A DNA stretch of 39,544 bases from JAEUNJ01 sp052035955 (GTDB lineage: Bacteria; Pseudomonadota; Gammaproteobacteria; Burkholderiales; Rhodocyclaceae). Numbering within the stretch: the first letter of the stretch is position 1; each line of letters begins with the position of its first letter. Positions 25,305 through 35,772 of the stretch are shown here, piece after piece. The DNA is taken from the NCBI GenBank assembly GCA_052035955.1, contig JBPOHD010000039.1, positions 1 to 39,544 on the forward strand. Direction: 5' to 3'. Made by a program: the position numbers and the translations under genes. The notes beneath the pieces are model-generated. The model ran no database searches and had not been told where the DNA came from. It was given only the letters and a program-made list of their open reading frames with translations.

Positions 25305-26054
25305 TCAATCCTCGACCGGCCGGAAGGTGAGCCTGAGGTTACGCTGGAAAAGCTCCGCCTGATCCGGCTTGGGCAGGGGGCTCGACTTGAGGATCGCCCT
25401 TTCGGTCGCCGCGTCCCAGGCCGCGTTGCCGGAGGATTTCGCCAGGCGCGCCGACAGAACCTCGCCGGTCGGCAGCTGGGTCACCTCGAACACCGCTTCC
25501 GGATTGCCCTTGATCTCCGGCGGCATGTAGATGTTGCCCTTGATCTTGCCCTTGATCTTGTCGATGTAGCCGGCCTCCGCCTTCTTCCTGGCGCTGCTGG
25601 CCTGGGCGGCCTTGGCCTCGTTCATCTGGGCCAGTTCCCTGTCGGCCGCCTGCTCGCGGGCCAGTTGTTCCTTGCGCCGGTCGAGCTCCTGCTGCTCCTT
25701 GCGCAGGGCGTCCATGGGATTGAACTGGGGCCGGGCCTCCTCCTTCGGCGGCGGCTTGGGCTTTTCCTTCTCCTTGAGCGCGATGTCCGGCTTGGGCGGC
25801 GGCGGCGCCTCGACCCGCGGCTCCGGCTTCGGCGGCGGCGGTTCCACCCGGGGCTCGGGGCGCGGCTCGACGACGGGCGCCGGGGGCATCGGGACCGCCC
25901 GCACCAGTTCCACCTCGATCGCCTCCGGCGCCTGCTTCTGCCAGGAGATGCCGTAGATCAGGAAGGCCGCCAGGCCCAGGTGCACGGCCACCGCCAGCAC
26001 CGCCGAAGCATGGCGGCCGGGGGGCACGGGGCGGTCGAGCAGGGCGGCTTCCAA
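25305..26054 (-). CDS. tolA: Tol-Pal system protein TolA
   Basis: Inner-membrane protein that reaches across the periplasm to the outer membrane, 249 residues. One membrane helix lies near 17-36, followed by a Pro/Glu/Lys-rich stretch (about 55-110), an Ala/Lys/Glu coiled section (115-160) and a TonB-like C-terminal domain (YMPPEIKGNPEAVFEVTQLPTGEV, about 170-249). It is shorter than enterobacterial TolA (about 420), because the helical stem is brief, as in many betaproteobacteria. Confidence 0.93.
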   Translation of the reverse strand: MEAALLDRPVPPGRHASAVLAVAVHLGLAAFLIYGISWQKQAPEAIEVELVRAVPMPPAPVVEPRPEPRVEPPPPKPEPRVEAPPPPKPDIALKEKEKPKPPPKEEARPQFNPMDALRKEQQELDRRKEQLAREQAADRELAQMNEAKAAQASSARKKAEAGYIDKIKGKIKGNIYMPPEIKGNPEAVFEVTQLPTGEVLSARLAKSSGNAAWDAATERAILKSSPLPKPDQAELFQRNLRLTFRPVED

Positions 26055-26060
26055 GCTTTT

Positions 26061-26468
26061 CTATTTCCCCGGCTGGACGAGCAGGCCGATCTTCGCCACC
26101 TGCTGTTTCTGGAGTTCGTCCATCACGTCCAGGACGACCTCGTACTGGGCCTTGCGGTCGCCGGCGATCAGCACGGACTGCCCCGGGTTGCGCTCCTGGG
26201 CGGCCTTGATCCGCGCCGCCAGTTCCTCGCGGGTGACCGGCGTTTCGGTGCTGCCCCTGGCCCGGTCGCGCAGGGCCAGGCTGCGGTCGGCGCGGACGAT
26301 GACCTCCAGCGGCGCCACCGGCGGCTGCGCCGACTTGCCGACGCTGGGCAGGTCGATGCTGCCCGTCTGGATCAGCGGGGCGGTGACCATGAAGATCACC
26401 AGCAGGACCAGCATCACGTCGATGTAGGGCACGACGTTGATCTGGTTCATGAGGCGGCGCTGTCTCAT
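26061..26468 (-). CDS. tolR: Tol-Pal system protein TolR
   Basis: ExbD/TolR-type motor subunit, 135 residues. The N-terminus MNQINVVPYIDVMLVLLVIFMVTAP includes the membrane helix with the proton-path Asp in PYIDVMLVLL. The periplasmic domain ends LDVMDELQKQQVAKIGLLVQPGK. It lies 40 bp after tolQ and 6 bp before tolA. Confidence 0.96.
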   Translation of the reverse strand: MRQRRLMNQINVVPYIDVMLVLLVIFMVTAPLIQTGSIDLPSVGKSAQPPVAPLEVIVRADRSLALRDRARGSTETPVTREELAARIKAAQERNPGQSVLIAGDRKAQYEVVLDVMDELQKQQVAKIGLLVQPGK

Positions 26469-26508
26469 GGGCGATCCACCGGGGTCCGGAGGCGGGCCGG
26501 GCTGCGGC

Positions 26509-27186
26509 TCACCGCAACTGCCTCTGCAGGATGTTCGAGAACTCCTCCATGAAGCTCTCGAAGCGCACCGCCACCCGGTCCACGTCGTGGGCGAAGCGGT
26601 TGTAGGCGACCACCGCCGGGATGGCGGCGAAGAGGCCGATGGCCGTCGCCACCAGGGCTTCGGCGATGCCGGGGGCGACCGCCGCCAGGGTAGCCGAGCT
26701 CATGCTGGCCAGGCCGCGGAAGGAATGCATGATCCCCCAGACGGTGCCGAAGAGGCCCACGTAGGGCGATACCGAACCCACGGAGGCGAGGAAGGCCAGG
26801 TGCGATTCCAGGTCGTCGATCTCGCGCTGGTAGGTCGCCCGCATGGCCCGCCGCACGCCGTCGATGACGGTGCCGGGGTCCAGGGTCTTCTGGCCGCGCA
26901 GCTTGGTGAACTCCCGGTAGCCCGCCTCGAAGATGCGTTCCAGGGCCCCGGCGTGGTGGCGGTCGTTCACCGCGCTCTGGAAGAGGCCGTTGAGGTCGCC
27001 GCCGCTCCAGAAGTCCCGCTCGAACTTGTCCGTCCGCCCCTTGGCGTCGCGCAGGGCGAACCACTTGCGGAAGATGTAGTACCAGGACATGAAGGAGACC
27101 GCCGCCAGCAGGCCCATCACCAGCTTGACGACGAGACTGGCGTTGATCACCAGTTCGATGATGGAGAGGTCCTGGGTGACGTTCAT
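26509..27186 (-). CDS. tolQ: Tol-Pal system protein TolQ
   Basis: MotA/TolQ/ExbB-type proton-channel subunit, 225 residues, with three membrane helices at roughly 12-36, 130-155 and 165-190. The core is ASVGSVSPYVGLFGTVWGIMHSF, then IAEALVATAIGLFAAIPAVVAYN. The ATG at 27186 overlaps the ybgC stop (ATGA). Part of the ybgC-tolQRAB-pal-cpoB order. Confidence 0.97.
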   Translation of the reverse strand: MNVTQDLSIIELVINASLVVKLVMGLLAAVSFMSWYYIFRKWFALRDAKGRTDKFERDFWSGGDLNGLFQSAVNDRHHAGALERIFEAGYREFTKLRGQKTLDPGTVIDGVRRAMRATYQREIDDLESHLAFLASVGSVSPYVGLFGTVWGIMHSFRGLASMSSATLAAVAPGIAEALVATAIGLFAAIPAVVAYNRFAHDVDRVAVRFESFMEEFSNILQRQLR

Positions 27187-27605
27187 GAGGGGGTTTCCAT
27201 GGAGGTTCTGAGGGTCTGCAGCAGGTCGGCGGGAAGGCCCGTGGGCCTGCCCGTGGCGGGATCGAAGCACGCCGCCTTGACCCGGGCATCGAGGAGAAGT
27301 TCCCCGCCGCGCTCGACGCGCTGGGCGAAGACCATCTGGGCGCGGCCGACGGAATCGGCCCAGGTCAGCACCTGCAGCTGGTCGTCCAGGCGGGCGGGTT
27401 TCAGGTATTCGGCGCTCAGGGAGCGGACCACGAAGGCCAGGCCCCGTTCCCGGAGCAGCTGCGTGTGTTCCATGCCCAGGGCGCGCAGCCAGTCGGTGCG
27501 GCCCCGCTCCAGGTAGCGCAGGTAGTTGGCGTAATAGACGACGCCCGCGGCGTCGGTGTCCTCGTAATAGACCCGCACCGGCAGGACGTGTCGAACGGCT
27601 GTCAT
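27183..27605 (-). CDS. ybgC: Acyl-CoA thioesterase YbgC, Tol-Pal operon
   Basis: Cytoplasmic hotdog-fold thioesterase of 140 residues acting on short or medium acyl-CoA. RVYYEDTDAAGVVYYANYLRYLERGR near 11-36 is the family signature with the catalytic Asp18. It is first in the operon, with GAGG ahead of the ATG and tolQ overlapping its end, as in many proteobacteria. Confidence 0.95.
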   Translation of the reverse strand: MTAVRHVLPVRVYYEDTDAAGVVYYANYLRYLERGRTDWLRALGMEHTQLLRERGLAFVVRSLSAEYLKPARLDDQLQVLTWADSVGRAQMVFAQRVERGGELLLDARVKAACFDPATGRPTGLPADLLQTLRTSMETPS

Positions 27606-27648
27606 GGGGAGGATTTTACCCGGGCTGGCGCCCGGGCTCTGTCCCCGA

Positions 27649-27667
27649 TTAGTCCGTTCGGACTATT
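27649..27667 (+). promoter_or_regulatory. Palindromic operator-like site upstream of PEP-CTERM gene 2
   Basis: TTAGTCCGTTCGGACTATT matches the site before PEP-CTERM gene 1 at 18 of 19 positions, in the same orientation to the gene. TTGACC, a possible -35, begins inside its right edge. The start codon is 165 bp downstream. It is probably the binding site of a shared dimeric regulator. Confidence 0.65.
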
Positions 27668-27832
27668 GACCCAGGAAAAGGCTTCCTGAACCATCCAAAA
27701 TCGCAGATCGGCATCCTGGGCTTTCGATCGGAACCGGTTACCGTCAAAATCCCAGGCCACCCCGAAGACCTGCGGGTCGTGGTGGTTGTCATGCCGTCCG
27801 CGGCCATTCGGGATACTTATGGAGAATGCACC

Positions 27833-28516
27833 ATGCACCCCAAGATCATCGCAACCGCGCTTTTCTCTGCCGTCCTTTCCGCCAGTGCGCATGCAGGCCC
27901 GATTCTTGTCTCCAGCACCTTCGACTCTGATACCGACGGCTGGACGGCCATCGTCACGAACGCCTCCTCCACCTGGGCGGTACAGGGCGTCGCCTCCGCC
28001 ATTTTTGACAGCGATGGCAGTCCTGGCGGTTCCCTGCGCGTCACGGATCCGGATTCCTGGTGGAGTTACTTCGTCGCTCCGAGCCGTTTCCTCGGCAACA
28101 AGAGCGCGGCTTTCGGCGGTACCCTGTCGTTCGACAGTCGCTACGTAACGCCCGCTGACCGCTACGACAACGAAGCCGATGTGGTGCTGAAGGGGGCCGG
28201 TCTCACTCTGGTCCGGGACGTTACCAGCAGCCTGCCCGGTAGCTGGACCCATTATGAGGTGGCCTTGAGCGGCGGAGCATGGAGAGTGAACAGCACTTTT
28301 TCCGGCGCCGTCGCCACCGACGCGCAGATTCTCGCCGTCCTCACCAATCTCGATGCCATGTGGATCAATGGTGAGCATTTCAGTCCCGTCAAGGAGGTCA
28401 TTGCCCTCGATAATGTCGTACTCGCCGCACCCGTGCCGGAACCGGAAACCTACGCCATGATGCTGGCCGGCCTTGGCATGCTGGGTGCCATCGCCCGGCG
28501 ACGCAGGGCGGCCTGA
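27833..28516 (+). CDS. PEP-CTERM protein with laminin-B-like body
   Basis: Exported protein of 227 residues, signal peptide 1-21 (IIATALFSAVLSASAHA). The body STFDSDTDGWTAI, followed by GSLRVTDPDSWWSYFVAPSRFLG and GTLSFDSRYV, resembles the laminin B type domain, a beta-sandwich likely to bind carbohydrate. The sorting tail is VPEP at 201-204, TYAMMLAGLGMLGAI and ARRRR. The frame is open upstream to 27779, but the signal peptide starts at 27833, with GGAGA before it. A terminator follows. It shares its promoter palindrome with the other PEP-CTERM gene. Confidence 0.9.
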   Translation: MHPKIIATALFSAVLSASAHAGPILVSSTFDSDTDGWTAIVTNASSTWAVQGVASAIFDSDGSPGGSLRVTDPDSWWSYFVAPSRFLGNKSAAFGGTLSFDSRYVTPADRYDNEADVVLKGAGLTLVRDVTSSLPGSWTHYEVALSGGAWRVNSTFSGAVATDAQILAVLTNLDAMWINGEHFSPVKEVIALDNVVLAAPVPEPETYAMMLAGLGMLGAIARRRRAA

Positions 28517-28536
28517 CCGGAAAGCCGGCATGCGAG

Positions 28537-28565
28537 AGGCCCGTGTATGCGGGCCTTCTTTTTTT
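28537..28565 (+). terminator. Rho-independent terminator after PEP-CTERM gene 2
   Basis: AGGCCCG/CGGGCCT stem (28537-28543 with 28550-28556), 6-nt loop, then TCTTTTTTT. It serves the plus strand; ruvB ends on the other strand just beyond. Confidence 0.9.
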
Positions 28566-28574
28566 GGCGGCCGT

Positions 28575-29621
<1,047 letters not shown>

Positions 29622-29705
29622 GGGCGCAGTTTATTGCAATCTGAAAACCGCAGTCGAACCGCGGCGCAAAGGCGCAGAGGAGGGCAGGACAACGCGACGG
29701 TCCCT

Positions 29706-29774
29706 GTAGGAGCGGCGGTCACGCCGCGATGCCTTTCGGACCCACCCTCATCGCGCCGCATGCGGCGCTCCTAC
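29706..29774. repeat. Palindromic intergenic repeat, complete copy 1
   Basis: GTAGGAGCG at the left end is mirrored by CGCTCCTAC at the right, with inner halves GGCGGTCACGCCGCGAT and ATCGCGCCGCATGCGGCG each able to form its own hairpin. The 69-bp layout is that of a REP-like doublet. Confidence 0.8.
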
Positions 29775-29794
29775 GGGGCCGTGCCGTCCGGCAT

Positions 29795-29829
29795 CTGTAA
29801 GAGCGGCGATCACGCCGCGATGCCTTTCC
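29795..29829. repeat. Palindromic intergenic repeat, left half only
   Basis: TGTAAGAGCGGCGATCACGC and the following CGCGATGCCTTTCC match the left half of the complete copies with a few changes. The right half is missing. Confidence 0.65.
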
Positions 29830-29871
29830 TGGCCGCCACGTTGGCATCGGGCCGCGGAAGGTCAGGAACCT

Positions 29872-29908
29872 CACCGCAGAGGCGCAAAGGCCCAGAGGGA
29901 CGCAAAGG
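29872..29908. repeat. Single arm of the GCAAAG repeat family
   Basis: CACCGCAGAGGCGCAAAGG, then CCCAGAGGGACGCAAAGG, resemble the left arms at 784-801 and 4536-4565. No matching inverted arm is seen nearby. Confidence 0.55.
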
Positions 29909-30048
29909 AAGGCGAGGGCTTTGCGGGCGCTTCCCTCTCCCTGGGAGGCATGCTGTCCAGGGAATGCCTTTGCCGTTCCCTGGCGCCCCTTGGTGCCCTT
30001 GGTGTCTTGGTGGTTTGCCTTTCCGGACGGCGGGCGGCGGACCACCCT

Positions 30049-30072
30049 TATCGCGCCGCATGCGGCGCTACG
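30049..30072. repeat. Palindromic intergenic repeat, right half only
   Basis: Matches the right half of the complete copies (ATCGCGCCGCATGCGGCG, then CTAC), lacking the left half. Confidence 0.6.
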
Positions 30073-30112
30073 GCGCCGTGCCGTTCAGTGGGCCGACGGC
30101 GGCAGAGCGGTG

Positions 30113-30185
30113 TTGTAGGAGCGGCGGTCACGCCGCGATGCCTTTCGGGACCGCCCTTATCGCGCCGCATGCGGCGCTCCTACAA
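30113..30185. repeat. Palindromic intergenic repeat, complete copy 2
   Basis: TTGTAGGAGCG to CGCTCCTACAA gives 11-bp perfect ends; the inside is nearly identical to copy 1. A degraded left half also follows at about 30210-30238. Confidence 0.8.
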
Positions 30186-30294
30186 GGGTCATGCCATCCG
30201 GTTTTTCCGGGGAGCCGCGGCCACGCCGCGATGCGCCTGGTCCAGGAAAAGCCAAGACCTCACCGTGGCGAAGTCCGGTGCTCGATCCGGCCCC

Positions 30295-30885
30295 TCAGCC
30301 GGCCTTCGAAAGGAGCTTCAGGGCCTGGCGGATGCCCTCCGGCACCGCCACCCCGGCCGGCAGTTGCTTCATGGCCGCCACCGCCTCCCGGTCGCTGTAG
30401 CCCAGGGCGAGCAGGGCATTGAGGATGTCGCTGCCGGCGTCCGCCGCCGCCGCCGCGCCGGCGGCGCCGCCCACCGCCATGGTCTTCGGCAGCTTGTCGC
30501 GCAGTTCCAGCAGCAGGCGCTCCGCCGTCTTCTTGCCGATGCCGGGGATCTTCACCAGCCGGCCGGTCTCCTGCAGGGTCACCGCCTGGGCCAGTTCCGC
30601 CACCGAAAGGCCCGAGAGCACGGCCAGGGCCGTGCGGGCGCCGATGCCGGAGATCTTCAGCAACTGGCGGAAGGCCGCCCGCTCCCCCTCGGCCAGGAAG
30701 CCGAAGAGGAAATGCCCGTCCTCCCGCACCACCATGTGGGTGTAGAGGCTCACCCGCTCGCCGTTGGCCGGCAGGTTGTAGAAGGTGCTCATGGGCACGT
30801 CGATCTCGTAGCCCACCCCCTGCACGTCCAGCGTGATCTGGGGCGGGTTCTTCTCGAAGAGGATTCCGGTCAGGCGTCCGATCAT
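30295..30885 (-). CDS. ruvA: Holliday junction-binding protein RuvA
   Basis: Tetrameric protein that grips the Holliday junction for RuvB, 196 residues. MIGRLTGILFEKNPPQITLDV begins the OB domain, LKISGIGARTALAVLSGL and LVKIPGIGKKTAERLLLELRDKL are the two helix-hairpin-helix motifs, and the C-terminal RuvB-binding domain ends EGIRQALKLLSKAG. The ATG at 30885 is the family start. Confidence 0.97.
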   Translation of the reverse strand: MIGRLTGILFEKNPPQITLDVQGVGYEIDVPMSTFYNLPANGERVSLYTHMVVREDGHFLFGFLAEGERAAFRQLLKISGIGARTALAVLSGLSVAELAQAVTLQETGRLVKIPGIGKKTAERLLLELRDKLPKTMAVGGAAGAAAAADAGSDILNALLALGYSDREAVAAMKQLPAGVAVPEGIRQALKLLSKAG

Positions 30886-30942
30886 GGCGTTGGGATGCTG
30901 GGCGAGAGAGATGGCGAAGGGACCATGGCAGGCCACTTTTTA

Positions 30943-31074
30943 CCACCAAGGACACGAAGGGCACCAAGAACACCCAGGAGATCAGTGTCTGCGACCACCG
31001 CCGGTCCGACCGGGTCCGACTTTCCCGCCAGAAGGTCTTCCTGGTGCGACTTGGTGTCCTTGGTGTCTTGGTGG
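30943..31074. repeat. Inverted-repeat element of the CACCAAG family between ruvA and ruvC
   Basis: Left arm CCACCAAGGACACGAAGGG with CACCAAG (30943-30968) is mirrored by CTTGGTGTCCTTGGTGTCTT plus GGTGG (31050-31074). The arm spacing gives a 132-bp element, close to the 128-bp urtB element, although the arm sequence differs. Confidence 0.7.
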
Positions 31075-31094
31075 TCCAGGAATTGGACCTTCGT

Positions 31095-31631
31095 TCACAC
31101 CAACCGCCCGCCGCGCACCCGGAAGCCGCGCGTGGCCAGGGCGCCCAGGCCCTGGCCGCCGTGGGCGTGGCAGATGGCGCAGGCCAGGGCGTCGGCCGCG
31201 TCGGCGCTCGGCTCGCCGGGCAGCTGCAGCAGCCGGCGGACCATGTCGCCCACCTGCTCCTTGGCCGCCTTGCCGTGGCCGACCACCGCCTGCTTGACCT
31301 GCAGGGCCGTGTATTCGGAAACCGGCAGGCCGGCCGTCACCAGGGCGGCGATGGCCGCGCCCCGGGCCTGGCCCAGCAGCAGGGTGGATTGGGGATTCAC
31401 GTTCACGAAGACCTTCTCGATGGCCGCCTCCGCCGGGGCGTGGGCGCCGACCACCTCGGCGATGCCGTCGAGGATGGTCTTGATGCGTTCCGGCAGGGAC
31501 TGCTTCTCGTCGGTCTTGACGCAGCCGCTGGTCACGTAGGCCAGCTTCTGCCCGACCTTGTCGATGATGCCGAAGCCGGTGATGCGCAGGCCGGGGTCGA
31601 TGCCGAGGATGCGCACAGTGCCGCCGGTCAT
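31095..31631 (-). CDS. ruvC: Holliday junction endonuclease RuvC
   Basis: Dimeric nuclease that resolves Holliday junctions, 178 residues. ILGIDPGLRITGFG at the N-terminus holds the first catalytic Asp, AIEKVFVNVNPQSTLLLGQARG carries the Glu, and ADAADALACAICHAH gives the last acidic residues. It lies upstream of ruvA on the same strand, after a 209-bp repeat-filled gap. Confidence 0.97.
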   Translation of the reverse strand: MTGGTVRILGIDPGLRITGFGIIDKVGQKLAYVTSGCVKTDEKQSLPERIKTILDGIAEVVGAHAPAEAAIEKVFVNVNPQSTLLLGQARGAAIAALVTAGLPVSEYTALQVKQAVVGHGKAAKEQVGDMVRRLLQLPGEPSADAADALACAICHAHGGQGLGALATRGFRVRGGRLV

Positions 31632-31647
31632 GTCCGCGCTCCGCCGT

Positions 31648-32472
31648 TCAGGGCTTGCGCGACAGGTAGACCCCGACCACCGCCAGCACCATGCCCACGA
31701 GGGCCAGGCCGGTCAGGGTCTCGCCGAAGAGGAACCAGGCGATCAGCGCCGTCGAGGGCGGGGTCAGGTAGAACATGCTCGCCACGTTCACCGCCGAGCC
31801 GCGGCGGATCAGCAGGTTGAGCAGGCTGATGGCGCCCAGGGAGAGCACCAGCACCAGCCAGGCCATGGCGAAGCCGAACTGGGGCGTCCATTCGACGCGG
31901 AAGCTTTCCACCTGGGAGGCCACCAGGAAGGTCACCACCGCCGAGGGCAGGAACTGGGCGATGGCCCCGGTGCGCAGGTCGAAGCTGGGACAGAAGCGCT
32001 TCTGGTACAGCGTGCCGGCGGTGATGCCGGCCAGGGCGATCAGGGCCGGCCAGACCTGGGGCCCCCAGGCCGCCACGCCGGCCAGCTTGTTGGACAGCAC
32101 CAGGGCGACGCCGACGAAGCCCAGCACCAGGCCCAGCCACTGCCGCGGCACCACCCGCTCGCCGAGCAGCCAGCCGGCGCCCACCGCCGTCAGGAGGGGC
32201 TGGATGCCGACCACCAGGCTGCTCACCCCGGCCGGCAGGCCGTGGGCGATGGAGGTGAAGACGCCCCCCAGGTAGGTGGCATGGACCAGGATGCCGGAGA
32301 CCCCGATGTGGAACCACTGGCGGCCGTCGCGCGGCCAGGGCGCCTTGGTCAGCAGCGCCACCGGCAGCATCAGGCCCATCACCAGCAGGTAGCGGACCAG
32401 CAGGAAAGTCAGGGGCTCGGCGTAGGGCAGGCCGAACTTGGCGCCGATGAAGCCCGTGCTCCAGAGGAACAC
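31648..32472 (-). CDS. EamA-family (DMT) transporter, start uncertain
   Basis: Ten-helix drug/metabolite-type transporter of about 275 residues, two EamA halves (about 1-125 and 140-275). VFTSIAHGLPAGVSSLVVGIQPLLTAV and LGERVVPRQWLGLVLGFVGVALV are typical. The GTG at 32472 is chosen, but the reading frame continues upstream to the yebC stop (GQGSFARFAPFLFVFLWSTGF), which is homologous-looking first-helix sequence with no ATG, GTG or TTG before it. Initiation may therefore be unusual. It separates yebC from ruvC. Substrate unknown. Confidence 0.85.
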   Translation of the reverse strand: MFLWSTGFIGAKFGLPYAEPLTFLLVRYLLVMGLMLPVALLTKAPWPRDGRQWFHIGVSGILVHATYLGGVFTSIAHGLPAGVSSLVVGIQPLLTAVGAGWLLGERVVPRQWLGLVLGFVGVALVLSNKLAGVAAWGPQVWPALIALAGITAGTLYQKRFCPSFDLRTGAIAQFLPSAVVTFLVASQVESFRVEWTPQFGFAMAWLVLVLSLGAISLLNLLIRRGSAVNVASMFYLTPPSTALIAWFLFGETLTGLALVGMVLAVVGVYLSRKP

Positions 32473-32523
32473 GAACAGGAAGGGCGCGAAGCGGGCGAAG
32501 CTCCCCTGGCCGGCGGTGATCGC

Positions 32524-33249
32524 CTACTCCCCGAAGACGGCCGTGGTGTAGACCTCCTGGACGTCGTCCAGGCCCTCCAGGGCGTCGAGCAGCTTCTGCA
32601 TCTTGGCCGCGTCGTCCCCGGCCAGCTCGCTCTCGCTCTGGGGCTTCATGGTCACTTCCGCGAACTCGGGCGTCAGGCCCGCCTTCTCCAGGGCCTCCTT
32701 GACGGCCAGGAAGTCGCCGGGGCCGGTGATCACCTCGATGGAGCCGTCCTCGTCCGTGGCCACGTCCTCGGCGCCGGCCTCGATGGCCGCCTCCATCACC
32801 TTGTCCTCCGAGGTGCCCGGCGCGAAGACCAGCTGGCCGCAGTGCTTGAACATGAAGGCCACCGAGCCGTCGGTGCCCAGGTTGCCGCCGTTCTTGCTGA
32901 AGGCGTGGCGCACCTCGGCGACGGTGCGGGTGCGGTTGTCCGTCAGGCAATCCACCATCACTGCGGCGCCGCCGATGCCGTAGCCCTCGTAGCGGATCTC
33001 GACGTAATCGACCCCTTCCAGCTCGCCGGTGCCCTTCTTGATGGCGTTCTCGATCTTGTCCTTGGGCATGTTGATCGCCTTGCCCTTGTCCACCGCCAGG
33101 CGCAGGCGCGGGTTGAAGCCCGGGTCGCCGCCGCCCATCTTGGCGGCCACGGTGATCTCCTTCGCCACCTTGGAGAAGGCGGCGCCGCGTTTCTCGTCCT
33201 GGCGCCCCTTGCGGTGCTGGATGTTGGCCCATTTGGAGTGGCCGGCCAT
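32524..33249 (-). CDS. yebC: YebC/PmpR-family protein
   Basis: A 241-residue member of the YebC family, known as DNA-binding regulators and, in some bacteria, as translation factors for proline-rich stretches. MAGHSKWANIQHRKGRQDEKRG starts it, and GYGIGGAAVMVDCLTDNRTRTVAEVRHAFSKNGG is diagnostic. It is commonly just upstream of ruvC; here an EamA gene intervenes. Divergent from the HerA-like gene over 67 bp. Confidence 0.95.
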   Translation of the reverse strand: MAGHSKWANIQHRKGRQDEKRGAAFSKVAKEITVAAKMGGGDPGFNPRLRLAVDKGKAINMPKDKIENAIKKGTGELEGVDYVEIRYEGYGIGGAAVMVDCLTDNRTRTVAEVRHAFSKNGGNLGTDGSVAFMFKHCGQLVFAPGTSEDKVMEAAIEAGAEDVATDEDGSIEVITGPGDFLAVKEALEKAGLTPEFAEVTMKPQSESELAGDDAAKMQKLLDALEGLDDVQEVYTTAVFGE

Positions 33250-33316
33250 GGTGTTTCCCCTCGTGCCCCTTAGAATGGCCGGATTTTATCACCCCCCTCC
33301 CGGAGGCCGAACCGCC

Positions 33317-34884
<1,568 letters not shown>

Positions 34885-34885
<1 letters not shown>

Positions 34886-35772
34886 TGGCGGGCTTCGCCG
34901 CCTGCCCCAAGTGCGGCCACCGGCCGCCGCAAGCCCTGGGGCCGACGGACGCCTGCCCCGCCTGTGGCGCCTACATGCACAAACTGGGCCGGCCGGCCGC
35001 GTCCGCCGCCGGCCCCGGCCACCCCGGCCACCCCGGCGCGGCCGGCGCGGCCGGCGCCACCAGCGCCACCAGTGCCACCAGTGCCACCAGTGCCACCCAT
35101 GAGGCCGGCCCCGCCCCGCCGCCGCCCCTGGCCCGGGAACTGGCCGCCCTGCGGGCGGCCGACGCCCAGGCCGGCCAGGCCGCCGTCCTCGGCCGCGCCC
35201 TGGTCCTCGCCGCCCTGGCCGTCTGGGGCCTGCGCCTCGCCGCCTGCGACATCGCCACCGGCGAGATCGGCGGCAGCTTCATGCACGGGATCCTCCTCGT
35301 CATCCACGAGGCCGGCCACGTCTTCTTCCGCATCCTGGGCGAATTCATGGGCATCGCCGGCGGCAGCCTGTTCCAGGTCCTGCTGCCCCTGGGCATCGGC
35401 ATCGCCTTCCTGGTCCGGCAGGGCGACCGCTTCGGCGCCGCCGTCTGCTTCTGGTGGGCCGGCGTCAGCCTCATGGACCTGGCGCCCTACGTCTATGACG
35501 CCCTCAACCCGCAGCTGATCCTGCTCGGCGGCCAGACCGGCGAGGACGGGCCCCACGACTGGATCTACCTCTTCGACGTGCTGGGCGGCCGGAAGAACGC
35601 CCACGGCTGGGGCCGCTTCCTCCATGTGGTGGGCATCGCCGCGATGCTCGCCGCCCTCGCCTGGGGCGCCCTCGACCTGCTGCGCCGCTGGCGTTCCGCC
35701 GGGGAAGGCGGTGGCGAACGCGGTGGCGAACCCAACGACGAACGGCGCGGCGACGGAGGCCTGCCCCCATGA
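34885..35772 (+). CDS. Membrane protein with zinc ribbon and HEAGH motif (M50-like)
   Basis: A 295-residue protein. It has an N-terminal zinc ribbon (CPKCG at 7-11, CPACG at 24-28), a collagen-like and ATS-repeat linker (about 42-75), then four or five membrane segments at about 102-121, 132-150, 160-177, 184-204 and 245-265. HEAGH at 141-145 inside a membrane helix is the HExxH zinc-protease motif seen in site-2 (M50-type) proteases; MDLAP near 197 might supply a further ligand. Translation is coupled to the HerA-like gene (TGATG). No exact family is recognised, and protease activity is unproven. Confidence 0.7.
35056..35100 (+). repeat. 9-bp coding tandem repeat
   Basis: Five units of GCCACCAGY (last one GCCACCCAT) encode four Ala-Thr-Ser triplets and Ala-Thr-His in the linker of the HEAGH protein. 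Gains or losses stay in frame and alter only linker length. Confidence 0.85.

Larger units (their letters stand above)
29622..30294. other. 673-bp gene-free region packed with dispersed repeats
   Basis: The ruvA-ruvB gap contains no convincing gene. It holds two complete and at least two partial copies of a GTAGGAGCGGCG-type palindrome, single arms of the GCAAAG family and a CACCAAG-type arm at 29989-30018. The small frames here are made of repeat DNA. Confidence 0.8.

Noticed and set aside
29706..30185. CRISPR or insertion sequence in the ruvA-ruvB gap
   Set aside because: Copies are irregularly spaced, palindromic and partly halved; no transposase frame or target duplication was seen.
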